A stretch of DNA of 64,000 bases from Arenicola marina (Eukaryota; Annelida; Polychaeta; Arenicolidae). Positions 34,318 through 46,605 of this stretch are shown here, piece after piece; position 1 is the stretch's first letter; each line of letters opens with the position of its first letter. The notes beneath the pieces are model-generated. The model ran no database searches. It was not told the origin of the DNA and saw only the letters and a program-made list of their open reading frames with translations. The translations under genes and the position numbers were made by a program. The stretch covers positions 3,550,823 to 3,614,822 of the forward strand of contig OZ025252.1 in the NCBI GenBank assembly GCA_964019135.1. Reading direction: 5' to 3'.

Positions 34318-34830
34318 AAACAAGGGTGTCGCCAGGTAAACGGTCGGTCCGTCAGTGACATGATCAAAGACATACAAACATAAGTCAAGCTCTTCCTCAA
34401 CGTGTCTCTTACGGGTTATATATTAATACAATTCGGCCAAGCCCTTTTCTCCCGGAAAACGTTTAGAACACTATTAAAGCTGAGACACACAAGGGTGTGT
34501 CACCAGGTAAACTGTTGGTCCGTCAGTGACATCAGCAAGCTCATAAAACAAAAAATAAATCAACGTAGTTTACGTGTTATATATTCATATAACTTGGCCA
34601 AGCCCTTTTCTCCGGGCAAACTTTCAGCAGACCGCTATTAAAGCTGAGACATACAAGGGCGCCTGTTACCAGGTAAACATTTGGTCCACCAATGACATTA
34701 GCAAGCTCACGAACAAACGAAAACAGATAAAATATCCACGTATTTCACAGGTTATATATTAATATAATTCGGCCAAGAAGCCCTCCTTTCCAGGATACGG
34801 TTTATAACCATTTTAAGCTAAGAAAACCAA
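34318..34830. repeat. ~170-bp diverged tandem repeat, about three copies
   Basis: Landmarks TTATATATTAATACAATTCG/GGCCAAGCCC recur at about 34415, 34580 and 34753, and CCAGGTAAAC..TTGGTCC recurs between them. Lengths vary from 165 to 175 bp. Confidence 0.82.
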
Positions 34831-35300
34831 CCAGTATCCAGTCACGTCGATGACACATTCGGCAAGGTAAGGTCCAGCGAGTATGGTGCATACATACATA
34901 ACATACACTCCTGTAAGCCGCAGTGATTAGGACGAACAATGACAACGACAACCGTACCGTTGTGTCCCCTATGACACTCCGCGTGGAAGGAAAAACCACA
35001 ACATCTACAAACGCACGTGACCAATCTCACGTAACCACGGAGCCCACTCTCACTTAACCACGTGATTGAGATCACGTCGTTGCGTGGTTACGCCTGATCG
35101 AAGTGGCTGTCCGACAGACAGGCAGAGTCACAAGTCCAAAGTGATATTATTGATGTCCATACAGACAGACCGCTCAGACTCCTTTTGTTTTGTTTTTTTA
35201 GCTCAGACTCCATGGATTTACATTTAAAGCCCGCGCGGTCACCACGTTTCCGCCCCAGGAGATGTACGGTAGTCTATTAGTGACATGAGCGTGTCTCGTA

Positions 35301-35455
35301 GTCTTATCCACGTGCGTTTCAAGCTACACTTCTGACAAAGTTTTTTGACAGGTTTCGGTAGGGTAGAGGAGTCTTATCCACGTGCGTTTCAAGCTACACT
35401 TCTGACACTGTTTTTTGACAGGTTTCGGTAAGGTAGAGGAGTCTTCACACGTGCG
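35301..35455. repeat. 70-bp tandem repeat, 2.2 copies
   Basis: GTCTTATCCACGTGCGTTTC at 35301 and 35371, partial at 35441. Each has CACGTG. Confidence 0.93.
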
Positions 35456-37740
35456 TTTGATATATTACAACCATACGACCCACCTCCTGCGAGAGTGACA
35501 GTCAACACAGGAATTGTCGCGCACCGATTCTGAATAACTCCCAACGTACACCGTGAAATAACTGTCAATCCATCTGCCATGAAAGCTTGACTGTGTTGCA
35601 TGACTGCTGCGTGGCTATGTTGTCATAACAGCACCCTAATCGCACATAACACCCTTGCCCAATCACTGATAACACCGGAAGCACGCGGTGTTTTCTGTCA
35701 ACCACTTTCCCGATGTCGAGGAGGATCTTGAGTGCTATGATTTACGACCAGTCTCCTTTTACACCCTCCCCGAGGAGGGGACAAGGTCGGGGGGGGGGGA
35801 GGGGGGGTGAACGGACGCTTACCTAGGTCACCAAACCCAGCGGTCTGCCAACTCCCGTGAGCCACGCTGTCGTCGATCCTCCACACCGGCTTATCTCATC
35901 GTAACGGCGAAGATGCCAATGGCCAGTGGAGAGGTTCCGAAGTTCTGACACCACGTTGAATGGTCATTGTGATCACACACACACACACACACACACCGTG
36001 CCACGGCAGTCGTATCCTGGTCGGTGAAAAGAGACCTCGCCGACGTAAGCTTTAATGTGACGATGCCCGGAATAGGATTCTCAGGCCTAGCTCATCACAG
36101 CCGATGGCTTTGTGAAGATTAGACCACTACTTAATCCCTGGTGACTTTGATCCAACTTTGTTACATCCAGATATGATATGATAGTTCAATGTCTTGCAGT
36201 GCCTCAACACGTATGCACACGGAGGTTTATCCTTGTGGATGTGCAGTGACCGATGACAACAAGTGGACCACGTGTTCCACACACCACAAGATGGCGCTCA
36301 TGTCGCCGCCGCCGCTGCCGGCATGGCTGTCACGGCTGCCACACAACGACCGTGACCAGACACACAATACTATATAGTCAGCTTAATAACTTCGGTGATG
36401 TATGTCTGTACGTAATGAGCCGCCGTGTGAGGTATTATTACTGGTACTAGACAGCGGAGGGGCCTTTGACATCGCGTCGCTTGTTTCCCTCCTCTCGGGG
36501 GGGGGGTGACAATGACAGTTGTGGCCCCGCCGGGCCGGGGACAGCGCCGCCACAGACGCCCCCGGTGACTGACTGTGGGGTGGGAGGTGGGAGGCGGGGG
36601 GGGGGGGGGGAGTGGGGGCAGGGGGGTGCCACGGGCCCAACAGCCCTCGCCGCCCCGCCTCATTTGCATATGAGTACGGGGACCCCGAAGCGCGCGGTCG
36701 ACGGCCAGGTGCGGCTTCCCGCGCCCGCCAGATGGGGGAGGGTCTGAGAGGCAGGGGCCGGGTGGGGGGGGGGTGCTGATAGGCAGGGGAGTGGTGGAGA
36801 GGGGGTGGGTGGAGTACGGCAAGGGGTGGGGGTAAATAAGACGAGAGCTTGAGGGCGGGGAGGACGGGGCGAAAATCACCGCTAGCCGTCTCCAATAACA
36901 GGACTCCCCTGACGAGCAGTGTCTGTCTTTTAACACGGGAGCCATAACGGGCGGCCACTAGCTCAGCAATACGTAACAACCGGCCTATTAAGTCCTAAAC
37001 GGAGGCCGACGAACACAAACCACCAGGACTGAAGAGGGTGCAATGGGGGGTGACACGCCAAGCCAAGGGGCGGCGAGAAACAAAGTGGGAGTAATGGCTT
37101 TATCGAGGAGGAAACGACTTCACCTGATAAAAACTACACCACAGCTGTCCTCCATCTCGGAAAAACTTATAGTAAACAAGATAACTAACTCAGCTAATCA
37201 ACAGATAGCGGTATGAACATAACAGACGCCCAACACCATATCAGAACGAGCCTCAACCTTTGTCAGTCACGAGTACGACCCCCCCCCCCCCCCCTTCCAG
37301 TCTGGGTTATAATAGCCACGTTGTGGCTCTCCTCAGTGGGCCAAATCAATGGACTGGCTATGTTTTTATTTGCCGCACGACGCCTTGGGACCACTGAACA
37401 GCGGCGGACAAAGAGCCGAAGCACGTGTCACGTGCCACAAGGGGCTCCCGCCACGGTGCCCAGTGTCAACGCCGACCACGTGGCGGCGCTCCGGCAGGCC
37501 AGGCGATCAGCGCCACCTATCGGAGACTCGCTCATCAGAGCGCCACCTCTGGGCGGTGACAGTAATCACGCCCTGAGCTAAAACCAACTTAGGGGGGAGT
37601 GGGTTTCCAAGACGGGCTTTGCTCTCTTTGTGAGGGATTTGAGGCGCATGGGGTAGGGGTGTTTACTGTAAGGGCTCGGTGACAGCGCTCTCACCCTGCC
37701 GACCGCTTACTACTGAACGATCCAGCCGCTCGGAGGGATG
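35456..37740. other. spacer, no recognised gene
   Basis: (CA)n at 35974-35996, G-rich 36560-36790, poly(C) 37279-37294. Two same-direction AGCGCCACCT motifs at about 37508 and 37541. Confidence 0.55.
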
Positions 37741-37992
37741 ACAAGGGTTGCAGCGGAGGGAGTTATTGTGCTGGCAATGTGCTAAAAATGTACTGACAAT
37801 ATGCTGGCAGTGTGCTGGCAGTATACTGGCAGCGTACTGGCAGCGTACTGGCAATATACTGGCAGCGTACTGGCAGCGTACTGGCAGTGTACTGGCAGTG
37901 TACTGGCAATATACTGGCAGTGTACTGGCAATATACTGGCAGCGTACTGGCAGTGTACTGGCAATGTGCTGGCAGTGTGCTGCCAATATAAT
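37741..37992. repeat. 11-bp minisatellite GTACTGGCAGC
   Basis: About 19 units with CAGC/CAGT/CAAT variants; 33 bp gives an 11-residue periodic frame that is not evidence of coding. Confidence 0.94.
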
Positions 37993-38054
37993 TGCGTAGC
38001 TTCTACTTACAGAACGACAAAATAATATGATGCGCTATACAATACCAACACCAC

Positions 38055-38345
38055 GGGGCCTCCTTGGTGTAGTGGTTAGCGCACTAGACCGCAGATCAAT
38101 AGGTCCTGGGGGCCTCCTTGGTGTAGTGGTTAGCGCACCAGACCGCAGATCAATGTCCTAAGTTCGAATCCAGGCCCGGGCACCTAATCTGGGACATGTT
38201 TCAGCCGTTCAACCTTCGTCGTCTCGGGAGGTTCCTTGGCCCAGTTTAGCCCGTGAGTGCAGATAAGCGGCACATTTCTCGAAGTCTAGGACACCACCAA
38301 AGATGTTTAAATACAAGATAAACATGTGTTCGCCCCTGGAAGAGC
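38055..38345 (+). mobile_element. SINE family B with a duplicated tRNA head
   Basis: Head GGCCTCCTTGGTGTAGTGG (A box) occurs at 38055 and again at 38109, 54 bp apart; only the second copy has the B box AGTTCGAATCC and continues into the body with CGGGAGGTTCCTTGGCCCAG and TTTAGCCCGTG. Confidence 0.78.
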
Positions 38346-38699
38346 TAATGAATCTAAAAAATAATAATTTACTCGAATCCCTATCTTGAAAATGTAGCTG
38401 TCTTAGAAAACAAATCTTGGTTTGCCAGAACAGAAATGAAGATCACGTGAACCGAGCAAACAGTTCTGTGTGCGTCTTTCATCCCACTCAATCTATACCC
38501 CCCCCCCCGCCCCACCCCCACACGGGACCCATTGTCCCTCGCACACCTTGACGACGAGAGTCCGGAGAGTGCCTGAAGATAAAAAACAATGCACTGTTTC
38601 CGTGTTCAAACAGATCACCACCTTAACCGTCGCCATAGCCAACCCCCCCCCCCCACCCCCCGGCCTTCCCCCTTTGTGGAATCAGGTGAGGTTGCCTTC

Positions 38700-39085
38700 C
38701 CCGTTGTCGCTGTAGCTAGCAACAGGTACATGCGCCTCCGTCACTGTCACCATGCCAACAGCTTAGCAACAGAGGTACCGCAACAGGTACCCGTCTTTTC
38801 CTGTCGTTGTCATGGCAACCAAGCAATAAGCCCGTCACATATATATGCTTCTCCCGCCGTTGCTATGGCAATCAAACCCCCAGTAAAATGTACACGATAC
38901 TTTCCCCGTCCGCATTACCATGGCAACCCTACGATCGTGAAAAGCACACGCATTTCCCCGGCCGTTGCTACGGCAACTATACTCTAATATAAGGTTAACG
39001 GGCCTTCCTCGCATTCGTTACTATGGCAACCCTACCTAGTAAAAGGTACACGCACCTTCCACGCCGATGCTGCTACAACACAAAC
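38700..39085. repeat. ~53-bp diverged tandem repeat, each unit with an RFX X-box palindrome
   Basis: GTCACCATGCCAAC (38746), GTTGTCATGGCAAC (38806), GTTGCTATGGCAAT (38859), ATTACCATGGCAAC (38914), GTTGCTACGGCAAC (38964), GTTACTATGGCAAC (39017), with a decayed GCTGCTACAAC near 39067. The motif is better kept than the rest of the unit. Confidence 0.82.
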
Positions 39086-41402
39086 TCTTCCTATGTTGAC
39101 ACGGCAAATCAAGCAACTAAGCAATGTAAGCAGCCTGCGAGAGCCTCGAGGTCGCCTAGATGTACGCCAAACAGGACCTTTGATAGGCAAACAACCCCCC
39201 AGTAAACTGGCTGCGGGTTGGTGGGGCCCCGGTCGTACCCCGGCCGCACCCTGGTCGGAGCCCCGTGCTATAGAACCAGCCATGGCCATCGGCAATGGTC
39301 CCGTCATCGCGCGTCTCCGTGAATCATATCTCACGGTAGGGCAACAAGTGAACTCGCCGTGGCCATCAGTTAAGGCCATGGACCCCCCCCCAATCCACCC
39401 TCCAACCCACACCACGAGACCCTCCTCCACCCCCACACTACGAGACCGACTCGTCTTTATGGCTGGGTCCCCCCCCCTTCTCCACAGCACGAGATGGACT
39501 AAGTCTTTATGGGTGGGTTTACACCCCCCCTTCCCCGCGAAGTCAGGCCCAGGAGACAGAAATGAGAGATAGCGGGGTCGGCTTACGGTTTGGATGGGTC
39601 ACTGGATGCATCTACATAGGGAGGGGAGGGAGTAGGGGTGAGGGGGCGGTGATGCAGTAAGGTGGAGAGGGGTGGGGTGGGAAAGGATGGGGGTCACGAT
39701 ATGACGTTTATCGCGAAATATTTATTGGGCCCCAAAAAACAAAAACATACGGTTTGTTTGAGTGGGCATAGCTGCTTATTATCTAATGACTGTTACTATA
39801 AGGGCCGTACCTGTAGCCATACTACATGCAGCCATACGTACAATGCCGTAGGACGCCGCCACGGGGTACTGAGAGAAGACCTGCCACTTACACACCAGTA
39901 ATAACAGGCCATAGACAACATACGGGTCTTTACCCCGTAACGTCTCACACGCGTAATACACCAAGCCGTCAGCTTTCATTTTCTTCCGTATTGACAGCCA
40001 AGCCTCTCTCCTTCTCCGGCATTTTGAGGATGCACCCAGCGACCCGGAGCCACTCACAACCCGCCAAATTAACCCTCACCTTCGCCTTACAACCCCCCCC
40101 CCCCCCCACCCATGTCTCTCGCTAAAGTGTCAGGCCCTATATACATCTCTCGTCCATACTACAACATCTACAACACTGTAACTACAACTGCGGAAAACGC
40201 CAGAGATTTCATTTCTAATAGATTAACTTTTGCCAATTAAAATCGGCGTGGCCGCGCCACTTGCTATGGGAGAGTGCCACTCGGAGAGATTTCTCGCCCT
40301 GACAGCCCGGTTGTGTGTCTGTCACAGGAGACCGGAGTGGCGGACCGTGAAGGCTGAGGCAGGTAGGAGTGGCTGGCGTGTCTCTCGCCTCAAGGACCCC
40401 GCACGTCCGGGGTGGCGAGCAAACACCACGTGGCGACAGCCTCCTCATTATCGCCCTATTCAAGCGGGTTAAATGTAACTGTAGACGCGGGTAATTCTCA
40501 GCCCTTCCGCCGGACAAGCGTCGCGGGTCTGCGACGGGGTGTTTATCTATCTGCCTAGTATGCGGTATTTTCGTTTAATGAGAAATGAAAACTATAACAG
40601 ACTCGATTCCATTGGGAATTCGGTAGTTTTCAGAAAAAAACAAACATCACTGAGGTAAATATCAATACAAAATTGTTCTTGATGAGCGTATTGTAACTTG
40701 TTTATTCGCTTCTGGTAAATCCTCCATCACGGACTCCACCACGATTCATCTCTGTAGTTTCTCTGCTAATCCCAAACACAACGCGATCCATACCCAACGC
40801 GGAAATAAGAACTAAGACAAATAGCAGCTGTCCCGATATGGGATATCCGCAAAGCCTTTGATTGGGTAGACGGACATAATTTGCGGCTTAATACCGAAGG
40901 CAAAGGGAATTCTCAGTGGGGACTTGAACGCAAGGCCACACACACAATGGCACTCACAAAGGTTGGAGGAAATCTGTCTGTTCCCTGCACGGAGGGCTGC
41001 GGGGAACGAACAAAGGGAGGGCGAGGGGGACTTTAACAGCGGCATTGAGAACGCGAGCACTACGAAACACAGCGCAGATGTCCAGTTAGCGCGGGGTAAC
41101 AGGCAATGGACTACGACAGGCGACAATGCAACGAGTATCCAATTTACAACTAACAAAGCCGTGCAGAGATATCGCAATTTAATTAACACACCAGTTAGGG
41201 ACCAAACTAGAGAAAAAAACATCCTTATCAAGGTGATCATCACTACGTGTGATCACCACGAGCGTGGCAAGGGATTAGTGAAACCTGAGATGTCTGAGTC
41301 TGGGGCTATCTCTAGACGGGAGATGATCAAAGAAGCCATGGCTACAGGAAGATACAGGCGGAACACGGAGCGGCACACGTACGGTCTCCTGGACGTGGTT
41401 GC
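39086..41402. other. spacer, no established gene
   Basis: Poly(C) near 40091. A plus-strand open frame spans 40870-41451 without a convincing start and runs into a SINE; its GILSGDLNARP resembles a LINE endonuclease motif but what follows does not. Confidence 0.5.
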
Positions 41403-41650
41403 CCGGGGCGACACTACAGTACTAGAACGCATTGAGTTCTCTGGCACCTGAGACCCAAACGGCACGTGGATCGGTGGTTCGCGCCCCGCTGTGGCCATCT
41501 CTGTGTGGTCGCAGGATATGATCCCATATCCTTCTTCGTAATAAGTAGGGGGGTTACCCCCGGGGATATGGCTCCACTCTCCCTTCCTTATCCCATTGAC
41601 GCGATATGACCAAAAGTGGTTAAAGCGTCCTGACTATACAACCAACCGAC
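41403..41650 (+). mobile_element. SINE family A, head decayed
   Basis: B-box region GGTGGTTCGCGCCCC, body GGCCATCTCTGTGTGGTCGC and CGCGATATGACCAAAAG, tail CTATACAACCAACC. The A-box end is weakly preserved. Confidence 0.82.
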
Positions 41651-42355
41651 TGGTACTACACCGACCGCAGTACAGTGCAAGATAAGCACCGGCCTTATCG
41701 CAATGAGTCACTCAGTGAGGATGACACTGTAAGGGGCCAGAGCGTTTTACGACAACATTTGCAGAGCAAATTTGTCAGAACTTAGCACATTGACGTCAAG
41801 GCCAATAGAAGGTAACCACAATTACCGTACAGCCAAGTGGAGAGTAAATCACTTCATTTATAGTGCGCTCATTCCACTTCAAAGGCAAGGGCTAACTGGG
41901 CGGCGTCCACACGTAGAATTCAACATGCAAATGGGAATGTTCTGTCCGTAACTATCTCGATTGTGATGTTTTATTACGGGGTCATCCTCTCTGTCGTTTT
42001 GCTTTTCTCGGGGGACATACAAATAGGAGGGTAAAACGACGATAGAATGGTGGGACCGGCACACGAGTAGCCCATTCCGATCGCATTGACAACGTCCGAC
42101 GGCGTCTTTCCGTAGCTTTCCTTGGTTCAGCTACTGCTTAAATAGTTTTAACGGAAGGTCAACTTCGTGGACGCGAACCTCGCCCAGCATTTAAACTTTT
42201 GTTTCAAACGCTCCGGTGTCCCCACAACGTTCCTTCTGTTTCAATATTTAAATTAGCGCCCTTCAAATATTGGCCCAGCCCCCCGCTGGTCGCCAGTGTC
42301 GCCACGGCAGTCACGTGACCGGCCCGAGCGTATCCGTCAAGTCAGGACAACATGG

Positions 42356-42645
42356 CTGGTGGGGAGAGGGAGGTGTAGGGTGGGGAAGAGGGGGGGGGGG
42401 GGGTGGCGGGTTGAGAGAGGAAGGTTTGGGGTGGGGAAGAGAGGGGTGGGGTGGGGAAATGAGAGGGGGGCGGGTGGGGGGAGGTGTGGGGTGGGAAAGA
42501 GGGGGGGTGGCATGGAAGGTGACCATTCATCCAGCTAATGGAGGAGGAGGAGAAGGAGGAGGAGGAGGAGGAGGGGGAGAAGGGGGAGGAGGAGGAGGAA
42601 GAGGAGGAGGGGGAGGGGGAGGGGGAGGGGGAGGAGGAGGAAGGG

Positions 42646-42680
<35 letters not shown>

Positions 42681-42800
42681 GGAGGAGGAGAAAGAGTAGG
42701 AGGGGAAGGAGGAAGAGGAGGAGGGGAAGGAGGGGGAGGAAGAGGAGGGGGAGGAGGATGGTGGGGAGGAGGATGGTGGGGAGGATGAGGATGAGCATGG
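42356..42800. repeat. polypurine tract, (GGA)n with G-rich leader
   Basis: 42356-42520 is GGGGTGGGGAAGAG-like; 42538-42800 is almost only G and A. Capable of triplex (H-DNA) formation. Glycine- or serine-run frames are compositional. Confidence 0.95.
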
Positions 42801-43020
42801 TGCCAGAAGTGGTGGGATGACGGGAGCCTTTGATACCGTCACGTCTCTTGGCGAGAGGGAGATGCCAGGGATCAATGGATACACAATGACGGAGACGAAG
42901 CTGTGTGCAGTCTGCTCCAGGTGCGGGGGTCCCGCGCAGTATGCCATCGCCTTCACATCACCCCGGACACAAAGGGCTGCCCAATAACAACCTGCTCAGC
43001 CAGGCGTAACGCCGTCCCCC

Positions 43021-43220
43021 NNNNNNNNNNNNNNNNNNNNNNNNNNNNNNNNNNNNNNNNNNNNNNNNNNNNNNNNNNNNNNNNNNNNNNNNNNNNNNNN
43101 NNNNNNNNNNNNNNNNNNNNNNNNNNNNNNNNNNNNNNNNNNNNNNNNNNNNNNNNNNNNNNNNNNNNNNNNNNNNNNNNNNNNNNNNNNNNNNNNNNNN
43201 NNNNNNNNNNNNNNNNNNNN
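43021..43220. other. assembly gap, 200 N
   Basis: Exactly 200 N, a fixed-size scaffold join. The true distance and even the adjacency of the two sides are unknown. Confidence 0.99.
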
Positions 43221-43867
43221 AAAACGCTTTTTATATCGCCCGGAGGCGCAAGGAAATGGCTGATTTCTGCCGCGAGGGGGAGCCAGCGAGCGTGCTCGAG
43301 CATGTAGAGGCATTACGTAACTCTGGTTGTACAGTGGTAAAGAACATACATCGCAACAGTCGCTGGGATGGTGGATGAGGAGGAGCAACGGTCTGGTTTT
43401 TGCCGGGGCCAACACGTGGTCTATCATAACAATAAGACCGGTAGTAGGCCGACCCTGTGGGGGCGGGGCGGGACTGTGGGGGCGGGCAGGCGCGTTTTGG
43501 CGGGCTAGGCAACGGCTGCCGACTGGCTGCCTGACAGGACTGTACACTGATCCCCAAGTTTTGTTGCCGGCATGATTGTTCAGGTCCAGGTGAATCATAT
43601 CAACGGGTTGTCGCTGGTATTGGGGGTGGGGGGACTAGATTTAACTGGCATCCAGGCGTACACTCCCCTCCCTGGCTGCCTGGTACACACCGCACTGTGG
43701 AGGTAGGGGGCGGGGGGGTTGGGGGCGATTAACCAACAGTTGTACAGAAGTACTAAATGCAGTGACGGTATTCACTAGAACCATTTAGTGGCGTGGTTCA
43801 ATGATCTATCCAGTGATACTGATGAACAACACTAGACCATACAAACGATAAAACTGGAGTCTCAATC
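43221..43867. other. spacer, no recognised gene
   Basis: Nothing recognisable apart from G-rich patches at 43459-43500 and 43706-43720. Confidence 0.55.
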
Positions 43868-44095
43868 CATCAATGAATTGGCTTTTTATGCCATCTTTGT
43901 GTCCACATGTGGGTTAAACCTGGCCAATCCACTGGGAACTGACAAACCTATGGAGTATTTTAGAGATAGGACGGAAATGTACCGGTGGGGTTCAAATCCG
44001 CAACCGTTTGGTGGCGTATCCTTCTTCTCGGCTTCTTAACCAGATAGGAGTGAGTGAAGTGCGCTACTGACTGGGCCACAGATAGTGGTATATGT
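43868..44095 (-). mobile_element. SINE family B
   Basis: Minus strand: head CTGTGGCCCAGTCAGTAGCG, B-box-like GATTTGAACCCC, then core GTTCCCAGTGGATTGGCC, GGTTTAACCCACATGTG and ACACAAAGATGGC. Confidence 0.68.
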
Positions 44096-44397
44096 ACACC
44101 AGTGAATTGGCCACTTCATATATCCACTCATGACTAATGCAAGAAGAATTCAATGCGGTATTCTAGGCTGTGGACATAAACAGATAACGCACCAGGGTTT
44201 ACTAGGAAGTAACTATCGGCCACAATCTAGCTCTCGACGTTAGATAATAATACCTGGTTGCTAAAATAGGGGTCACATAGCGTTTGAGGACTCTTGACAG
44301 TGGGGGGGGGGCGAAACGAATAAAAGATACCAGAGAAAACTGATTTCCCTTGCGTTGGTTCCGTCGTAGTTGAAAGCCTGTGGTTTGGCTGACCCCA

Positions 44398-44890
44398 CAG
44401 AACACAGCAAGGCAGGGGAGGGTGGGTGTCCGGGGCGGGTAAGGGTTGGCTGACCCCACAGGGCACAGCAAGGCAGGGGAGGGTGGGTGTCCGGGGCGGG
44501 TAAGGGGAGGGTGGGTGTCCGGGGCGGGTAAGGGGAGGGTGGGTGTCCGGGGCGGGTAAGGGGAGGGTGGGTGTCCGGGGCGGGTAAGGGATCGCTGACC
44601 CCACAGGGCACAGCAAGGCAGGGGAGGGTGGGTGTCCGGGGCGGGTAAGGGGGGGGTGGGTGTCCGGGGCGGGTAAGGGGAGGGTGGGTGTCCGGGGCGG
44701 GTGAGGGTTGGCTGACCCCACAGGACACAGCAAGGCAGGGGAGGGTGGGTGTCCGGGGCGGGTAAGGGTTGGCTGACCCCACAGGACACAGCAAGGCAGG
44801 GGAGGGTGGGTGTCCGGGGCGGGTAAGGGTTGGCTGACCCCACAGGACACAGCAAGGCAGGGGAGGGTGGGTGTCCGGGGCGGGTAAGGG
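44398..44890. repeat. composite G-rich minisatellite
   Basis: Units of GGTTGGCTGACCCCACAGG + ACAGCAAGGCAGGGGAGGG + TGGGTGTCCGGGGCGGGTAAG, about 60 bp, interrupted by runs of the last ~28 bp alone. Confidence 0.94.
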
Positions 44891-46469
44891 AGACTACTAC
44901 TACTTGTGACTATTACTGAGTGATATTAGTAGTAATGACCCCCCCCCCCCAACCCCGCCTCCCCCTATGGTCAAAAAGAGACAGTTTTTAGTGAAAACAA
45001 GCATTTGAAAATGTGTGAAATCCTTCTTTTAGATGGGCAACTACAGCAGTGCAGCGTCATCATGTGTAACCACGACCCGTGGCCATAACGAGTCATACAT
45101 AATTACCATGGATGGTGTTGTCCATGCAAACTTTCACTATTGTGTGCCTATTTCCTACATACTTATACCGTTCATACACACACTAGTACCACTTCCCTTT
45201 TCAGAGCGTCACGACAAGCCTCCCACAGCCACGCCATTCCAAAACAGCGGAATAAATATAGAAACATGCTCAACAAATTGTAAGAAAATATAGTCTTTTC
45301 TATGGGAAAATTATAGGAAAATAAGAATATATTGTAAAGTTAACAAACCTAGACCATCTAAGGTTCGTCGTCCGGAAATTAATGTAGATTATGTTCATTA
45401 TAATCTGAAATTTAAGCAATTTCGCAAGAACATGTGGCACAAACCACTTGACTCGGGATGCTGCTAAAATATAGGCAAAAATGTGAAATATGCATGAACA
45501 TTTAGAAGAGATTTTAAACTTTTACAGGAAACACTGGGGAAGACCTGTCCTGCCCCGAGGACAACAATCGCCATGATGAGACCACTATGGTGGGCGTTAA
45601 GTGTAAATTACCGGGAAATGAGGGCGTGTGGCGGTGTAACTTACCCTGTCATATCAGGCCTATGATCTACACGGCAGCAATAATAACCACCACTTGTCGG
45701 AGCATATTCTATCAGCGCGACGGAATGGGTCACTCTATACGATATCCCGGGACGATACCACACCATACATATCCCTGGGTCACGTCAACAGGTGCCGCAG
45801 TAGATGGGGAGAAATTCATCCCTCACATTCCTCGCAACACACCGGACGGGTGGAGAGGGTGACGACTTTCAAATAGATTGTCGCCCGTACGGGATGACAG
45901 TCATGTGACTGACTGACTGACTGGTGTGAGGTAACGGTTTTGGGCGATATACTTGGAAAGCGCGCATTGAGTGGAAGCCAGTGAGTGAGTAGTCAGTCAG
46001 TGGGCCAGCCACTGCGTACCGATCCAACCCCCTCCACACACACACAGCCACAGGCACACGGGCCGGGCAGCGCACCAGCAGCGTGAATCACCCGTCACCA
46101 ACCACCCTGCTGTGCTGGGCTGGAAGTGGATTGTCCCGGTGTGGGGTGTGAGGTGTGGAATGTGGGGTGCACAGTGCCCGGGGTAATAACGCGTCACTGG
46201 GTGGGCTGGCTGGGTGAGAGACGGAGGCAGATCCAGCACCGTCCAGCCCAGACCCGCCCTGCCCGGGGCCCACTCTGGTACGCCACACCTGGCTCGGGAC
46301 TGGCTGGCGGACGGAACCCGCCTCCCCCCATGCTCTCCTCCCCCTCCCAGCAGTCAACGAGGAAACTCCAAATGCCTCCGTCCCTCCACACCCAGGGGGG
46401 AGCCCGAGGGGTACGGAGTGCAGGATGAAGAGCCTAGGCGGCAGAGGGGGAGGCGGGGGGGGGGGTAAA
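44891..46469. other. spacer, no recognised gene
   Basis: Short frames only; none has a recognisable family or flanking splice signals I trust. Confidence 0.5.
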
Positions 46470-46605
46470 CTAGCCAGGGTTCCACTCCTAAAAGACTCTC
46501 GTTGCCGCAGTTGTTTTGGGCCACTTTTGTGTATACACGGGCTAAACTGGCCCAAGAAACCTCCCGGGACGATGAATGACCAATGGTCGGATTCGAACCC
46601 CCCCC
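46470..46605 (-). mobile_element. SINE family B, partial
   Basis: Minus strand: GGTTCGAATCCGACC, then TCCCGGGAGGTTTCTTGGGC, CAGTTTAGCCCGTG and TACACAAAAGTGGCCC. The A-box half is not visible. Confidence 0.65.

Noticed and set aside
38109-38182. True tRNA gene with B box AGTTCGAATCC
   Set aside because: Head duplicated and followed by a repeated SINE body; no convincing 3' acceptor half.
40870-41451. Possible LINE endonuclease (GILSGDLNARP)
   Set aside because: Only one short motif fits; the remaining sequence lacks other endonuclease motifs and no reverse transcriptase is nearby.
42903-43598. Open frames spanning the gap
   Set aside because: They read through 200 N and have no meaning.
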